Source: Filimonas zeae | GTDB lineage: Bacteria > Bacteroidota > Bacteroidia > Chitinophagales > Chitinophagaceae | Reading direction: 5' to 3' | Length of the DNA: 64,000 nucleotides | Assembly (NCBI RefSeq): GCF_014641615.1 | Contig: NZ_BMIB01000006.1 | Span: 62,001 to 126,000, forward strand | In this document: positions 60,451-64,000 of the stretch, piece after piece | Numbering within the stretch: position 1 is the first letter of the stretch | Layout: every line of letters begins with the position of its first letter | Program-made: the position numbers and the translations under genes | Notes under the pieces: model-generated | The model's input: the letters and a program-made list of their open reading frames with translations, nothing else | What the model was told of the DNA's origin: nothing | Database searches by the model: none

Positions 60451-60487
60451 AAATAAAAAAGTTCCCACCCTTACGGGCAGGAACTTT
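60451..60487 (-). terminator. terminator of the TPR protein gene
   Basis: AAAGTTCC-CA-CCC (60458-60470) pairs with GGG-CA-GGAACTTT (60475-60487), 11 bp with a symmetric CA/CA internal loop. On the minus strand the hairpin is followed by TTTTATTT. It lies 25 bp after the TPR gene and separates it from the acyl-CoA synthetase. Confidence 0.78.
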
Positions 60488-60511
60488 GCTTTATAAATTA
60501 ACATTCCTGTG

Positions 60512-61525
60512 CTAGTGCGGGTAATATTGCCCTTCAGGCACCTTAAACACCCGGTTACTTTGCAGCTTCAGAAAGTTGTTATTCTCTTCTTCATGTGCTT
60601 TTACCCAGGTTTGGTACGCGTCCGGGCTGGCCGGTGCAGTAAACAACCACTGGTTATAGGCATCAAAAGTACCTTCCTGCAGCAGCTGACGCTGATGATC
60701 GAACAAACGATAAGGAAACTGTGTGGCATACTGCTTATACCAGTCGGTAATAAAGCGGGTACGCAGCACGGTTAAAGAAGCAGCGGTTACACCTTCCGTA
60801 GTAACATCACCGTACTTGTTAAACGTTTCGGCTATGGCTCTGGTAAACGGAGTGCCTTTGGCTATGTAAGTATTCAGCAACCCCGGTTTCATGAACAACA
60901 GTTTGTAATTGTCTTTTACTATGTTCTTCATAATAATGGTACGCGGGCTAAGGCTTTCTATGTTCAGAAACATTTCGCCATAAATAACCGACCACAACAG
61001 ATCATCCTTTTCATCGTAATACCTGGCTGCGTTGTAGTAGTTGGTGCTGATGTTAGGATCTACCTCAATGCCTTTTTCCCAGTAAGGAATAGCCTGATCC
61101 AGCTTATGCTGCATCGCATACAACTCGCCAAACTCGTTGTACAACACACCGCTTTTTGGAAACTTTTTCAGCCCCTTTTTATACAGCTTTTCGCATTCCG
61201 TATATTCAGCAATAGCCTTATAGCTTAAGCCCAGTGTCTGGTAACCCGTTTCATCGTCAAACGCATCCACCACCTTTTTACCGGTAGCAATAGCATTTGC
61301 ATAATCCTTTTTCAGGTAATAGGTAAACGCCAGGTCTTTACGTATATCCGCATTGCGGGGCTCCTGTTCTGCGGCACGGTTTAATACCATTACTGCATTA
61401 TCGTAATCCCCTTTGCGCATAAACTCTTTACCCGTGGCGTGTAACGATTTACTGTCGCCCTCCTGAGCCATTGCTGTAAAACCTGTGGCAGCAAACACCA
61501 ACGCAATCAGCGTTCTTTTCATCAT
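60512..61525 (-). CDS. exported TPR protein (337 aa)
   Basis: A 337-residue protein with signal peptide (LIALVFAATGFTAMAQ) and at least five tetratricopeptide-like repeats (about 30-200; ...GDYDNAVMVLNRAAEQEPRNADIRKDLAFTYYLKKDYANAIATGKKVV...). The C-terminal 130 residues have no recognised domain (LLWSVIYGEMFLNIESLSPRT...). It is probably periplasmic and a protein-protein scaffold. It starts 13 bp after the DUF1015 gene on the same strand, so it is likely in an operon with serC. Confidence 0.88.
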   Translation of the reverse strand: MMKRTLIALVFAATGFTAMAQEGDSKSLHATGKEFMRKGDYDNAVMVLNRAAEQEPRNADIRKDLAFTYYLKKDYANAIATGKKVVDAFDDETGYQTLGLSYKAIAEYTECEKLYKKGLKKFPKSGVLYNEFGELYAMQHKLDQAIPYWEKGIEVDPNISTNYYNAARYYDEKDDLLWSVIYGEMFLNIESLSPRTIIMKNIVKDNYKLLFMKPGLLNTYIAKGTPFTRAIAETFNKYGDVTTEGVTAASLTVLRTRFITDWYKQYATQFPYRLFDHQRQLLQEGTFDAYNQWLFTAPASPDAYQTWVKAHEEENNNFLKLQSNRVFKVPEGQYYPH

Positions 61526-61537
61526 AGTACTTCAGTT

Positions 61538-62770
61538 CTATTCGTAAATAAGATGTGTTAATAACCCATCTCTCAACTTCGGCTCAAACCAGGTGCTTTT
61601 GGGTGGCATTACATTTCCGGTATCTGCAATAGCAAATAACTGGTCAATGCTTACCGGATACAGACTGAAAGCAACAGCCCATTCGCCGCCGTTTACACGC
61701 TTTTCCAGCTCGCCCAGTCCTCTTATACCTCCCACAAAGTCAATACGCTTATCTGTACGCGGATCGCTGATGCCCAGCAGTTCGTCTAATACGTTGTTCT
61801 GCAACACGCTCACATCCAGTATTCCGATAGGATCTTCTGTGTAAGTACCTGGTTTAGAAGTTAATTTATACCAGGTACCGGCTAAATACATGCCAAATTC
61901 GTGTAAACCTGCCGGATGCACCGCACTGGTGGCAGGCGCTACCTCAAACTTCTGCTCCAGCTGCTTCAGAAAATCTGCCGCCGACAAACCGTTCAGGTCT
62001 TTTGCCAGGCGGTTGTAATCCATAATATACAACTGGTTAGAAGGAAACAGGGTGGTAAGGAAGTAGTTAGCCCCCTCTTTGGCATCGCTGCCAATGGCTT
62101 TACGCACCTTGGCAGCAGAAGCAGCACGGTGGTGACCATCTGCTATATACGTGCAAGGCACTTCTTTTTCAAACAAGGTGGCTATTTCTTCTACGGCTTT
62201 TTCGTCGTTCACAATCCAGATAGTATGCTGAATGTTATCGTCTGCCGTAAAATCGTATACCGGGCTTTTGGCAGCTTTCCATTTTTCTATCAGCGCATCA
62301 ATACCCTCGTGGCTGCGGTAGGCTAAAAACACATTACCGGTTTGTGCGCCGGAGGTTTTAATATGGTTAATACGGTCCTGCTCTTTTTCAGGGCGGGTAA
62401 ACTCGTGCTTTTTAATAATATCGTTCTCGTAATCATCCACACTGCTTACACCTACCAGGCCGGTCTGGCTTCTGCCATTCATAATCAGCTGGTAGATATA
62501 ATAACACTCTTTTGCCTCTCTGAAAAGCAGTTCTCTTTTAACAAAAGCTTCCAGATTTTCTTTGGCCTTTTCGTACACCTGCTGATCGTGAATATCTACC
62601 GACTCGGGCAGATCTATCTCACTTTTGGTGATATGTAAAAACGAATTGGGGTTGCCCTGGGTTTCAACTTTAGCCTCCTGGCTGTTGAGTACATCATATG
62701 GCTTGCTGGCGATTTGTTTGGCCAGTTGCGCCTGCGGACGTAAGGCCTTGAATGGTTTAATGATTGCCAT
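61538..62770 (-). CDS. DUF1015 family protein, in serine-biosynthesis operon
   Basis: A 410-residue cytoplasmic protein of the DUF1015 family (SKPYDVLNSQEA near the start, YIADGHHRAASAAKVRKA, and ISDPRTDKRIDFVGGIRGL near the end). The His/Asp-rich ADGHHR motif suggests metal or phosphate chemistry. It lies 21 bp after serC in the same direction. In several lineages DUF1015 genes travel with serC/serA, which has led to the idea of a role in serine synthesis, for example replacing phosphoserine phosphatase; this is inference, not shown by the sequence. Confidence 0.9.
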   Translation of the reverse strand: MAIIKPFKALRPQAQLAKQIASKPYDVLNSQEAKVETQGNPNSFLHITKSEIDLPESVDIHDQQVYEKAKENLEAFVKRELLFREAKECYYIYQLIMNGRSQTGLVGVSSVDDYENDIIKKHEFTRPEKEQDRINHIKTSGAQTGNVFLAYRSHEGIDALIEKWKAAKSPVYDFTADDNIQHTIWIVNDEKAVEEIATLFEKEVPCTYIADGHHRAASAAKVRKAIGSDAKEGANYFLTTLFPSNQLYIMDYNRLAKDLNGLSAADFLKQLEQKFEVAPATSAVHPAGLHEFGMYLAGTWYKLTSKPGTYTEDPIGILDVSVLQNNVLDELLGISDPRTDKRIDFVGGIRGLGELEKRVNGGEWAVAFSLYPVSIDQLFAIADTGNVMPPKSTWFEPKLRDGLLTHLIYE

Positions 62771-62791
62771 TATAGTAAGAGTGGTTAATAA

Positions 62792-63862
62792 TTAAGCATG
62801 TTTGTTTGAAAAATCTTTCATCAGATGGCACATAGCCTCTACGCTGCTCAGTGGCATGGCATTGTACATAGATACGCGTAAACCACCCACACTGCGGTGG
62901 CCTTTTACGCCCACCATACCGTTTTGTTTACACAGGTCCAGAAACTCTTTTTCCAGTTCCGGCGTAGGCAGTAAAAATACGGCGTTCATCAGGCTGCGGT
63001 CTTCCTTAGCCACGGTAGGGTTAAACAGCGGCAGACTATCCAGTGTGTTATACAGCAGGTCTGCACGCTCTTTCGCCTTCTGCTCCATAGCCGCTAAACC
63101 ACCATTGGCAATAATCCAGCGCATGGTAAGCATGCTTACATATACCGCAAATACCGGTGGGGTATTTAACAAAGCTTCTGCCTCAATATGCTTGCGATAA
63201 TCCATAATTGGCGGTATGGCCCGGCTAATCTTACCCAGTATATCTTTCTTTACCACTACCAGCGAAACACCTGCAGCACCTATGTTCTTTTGCGCACCCG
63301 CATAAATGAGTGAGAAACGGCTGAAGTCCATGGGGCGGCAGAAGATATCACTGCTCATATCGGCAATCAGCGGCACCTGTGTATCAGGAATATGATGCCA
63401 TTGCGTACCTTCTACCGTGTTATTGGTAGTATAATGCAGGTAAGCAGCATCAGCCGGAATATCCAGCTGCTTATTAATATAAGTATGTTTTTTATCGGCC
63501 GAAGATGCGGCAACAGCCACCTTACCAAACAGCTTCGCTTCTTTAATGGCTTTATCGCCCCAGATACCATTATCGCAATACGCTGCGGTAGCATTCGTAT
63601 CCAGCAGGTTCATGGGCACCTGCATAAACTGGGTGGTAGCACCTCCGTGCAAATACAGCACTTCGTAATCATCACCCAGTTGCATTAATGTTTTTACATG
63701 TTGCTGCGCCTCGCGCAGTACAGCCTCGAAATAAGAGGTACGGTGACCAATTTCCAGAATGGATAATCCTGTGTTGTTAAAGTTGTGAATAGCAGCAGCA
63801 GCTTCGGTAAGTACTTCCTGTGGCAAAATCGAAGGACCTGAATTGAAATTATGCATTTTCAT
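62792..63862 (-). CDS. serC: phosphoserine aminotransferase
   Basis: A 356-residue PLP enzyme converting 3-phosphohydroxypyruvate and glutamate to phosphoserine and 2-oxoglutarate. It shows FNSGPSILPQEVL at the start, HGGATTQFMQVPMNLL, the Asp-Met motif PLIADMSSDIFCRP and the PLP-binding Lys in YAGAQKNIGAAGVSLVVV, then KGHRSVGGLRVSMYNAMPLSSVEAM at the end. It leads a leftward operon with DUF1015 and the TPR gene. Confidence 0.97.
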   Translation of the reverse strand: MKMHNFNSGPSILPQEVLTEAAAAIHNFNNTGLSILEIGHRTSYFEAVLREAQQHVKTLMQLGDDYEVLYLHGGATTQFMQVPMNLLDTNATAAYCDNGIWGDKAIKEAKLFGKVAVAASSADKKHTYINKQLDIPADAAYLHYTTNNTVEGTQWHHIPDTQVPLIADMSSDIFCRPMDFSRFSLIYAGAQKNIGAAGVSLVVVKKDILGKISRAIPPIMDYRKHIEAEALLNTPPVFAVYVSMLTMRWIIANGGLAAMEQKAKERADLLYNTLDSLPLFNPTVAKEDRSLMNAVFLLPTPELEKEFLDLCKQNGMVGVKGHRSVGGLRVSMYNAMPLSSVEAMCHLMKDFSNKHA

Positions 63863-63932
63863 TTCATCAAATTAAGATGCAAAGTAAAGTGTTTTGAAAC
63901 AAAGGGTTGTTAGTATAAACCCTTGTACTGTG

Positions 63933-64000
63933 TTAATCTACATGCGTAACACCACCCGAAACCACAAACTTCATGGCGTCTGAAGCAGAAGTGTTTCTTA
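63933..64000 (-). CDS. 3' end of a gene, possibly a DUF502-type membrane protein
   Basis: On the minus strand a frame with no stop enters from the window edge and ends at 63933-63935. The 21 codons read ...NTSASDAMKFVVSGGVTHVD then stop. This agrees with the usual C-terminus of DUF502 inner-membrane proteins (a 'S-x-x-D-A-x-K-x-x-x-S-G-G' tail), but so short a fragment does not prove the family. It is in the same direction as serC, 70 bp upstream. Confidence 0.5.
   Translation of the reverse strand, partial: RNTSASDAMKFVVSGGVTHVD

Overview
The window looks like a chromosomal segment of a Bacteroidota bacterium, most likely family Chitinophagaceae. The signs are a SusC/SusD/SusE outer-membrane uptake locus, lipoboxes of the L-A/S-C type, a Y_Y_Y two-component sensor, weak Shine-Dalgarno signals and promoters of the TAnnTTTG (-7) type. 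No phage genes, transposases, rRNA or CRISPR arrays were found. Genus-level placement is inference only.

Layout. 0-2.3 kb: the C-terminal part of an M24 aminopeptidase P and a flavoprotein of the NAD_binding_9 type. 2.3-9.1 kb: a susC-susD-susE operon plus a Nudix-fold transcription factor whose hydrolase motif is degenerate. A shared palindrome (TTGTGTAATTT-n-TACAnA) lies twice upstream of susC and once at the regulator's own promoter, so a local regulon can be read from sequence. 9.2-15.2 kb: housekeeping genes (ligA, eno, a DivIC/FtsB-like protein, nth, a membrane TPR protein) and tRNA-Arg(CCU). 15.3-15.7 kb: eight 42-bp tandem repeats with a palindromic core. 15.8-26.6 kb: an accessory stretch of small single genes (AraC regulator, flavin monooxygenase, acetamidase/formamidase, DUF808, thioredoxin-like protein, Tag glycosylase, several small exported proteins of unknown role). 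26.6-41.2 kb: a three-gene surface locus (564-aa barrel, 2324-aa giant exported protein, 665-aa FnIII-like protein) divergent from a periplasmic-sensor histidine kinase and a LuxR-type response regulator. 41.2-49.1 kb: a REC-kinase, a 2029-aa kinase with about 11 tandem HAMP units and three receiver domains, and a stand-alone receiver.

49.2-56.2 kb is the most unusual part: an RNA-repair operon (RING/TerD-like protein, two RlaP-type nucleotidyltransferases, RtcB ligase), transcribed leftward and divergent from a WYL-domain regulator. Its 480-bp leader holds a tRNA-like element with intact acceptor, D, T and anticodon stems but a 58-nt anticodon loop that cannot supply a normal anticodon. The same leader contains three copies of a small motif with conserved boxes around a helix whose sequence differs in each copy but stays self-complementary. 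One copy is embedded, circularly permuted, in the anticodon arm of the tRNA-like element. This pattern suggests a structured non-coding or leader RNA working with an RtcB repair system.

56.2-64 kb: an AraC-Ogt DNA-repair protein, a succinate-semialdehyde dehydrogenase, an acyl-CoA synthetase, a TPR protein, DUF1015, serC, and the 3' end of one more gene. All functional names are from reading motifs and recalled family features; no database search was run.
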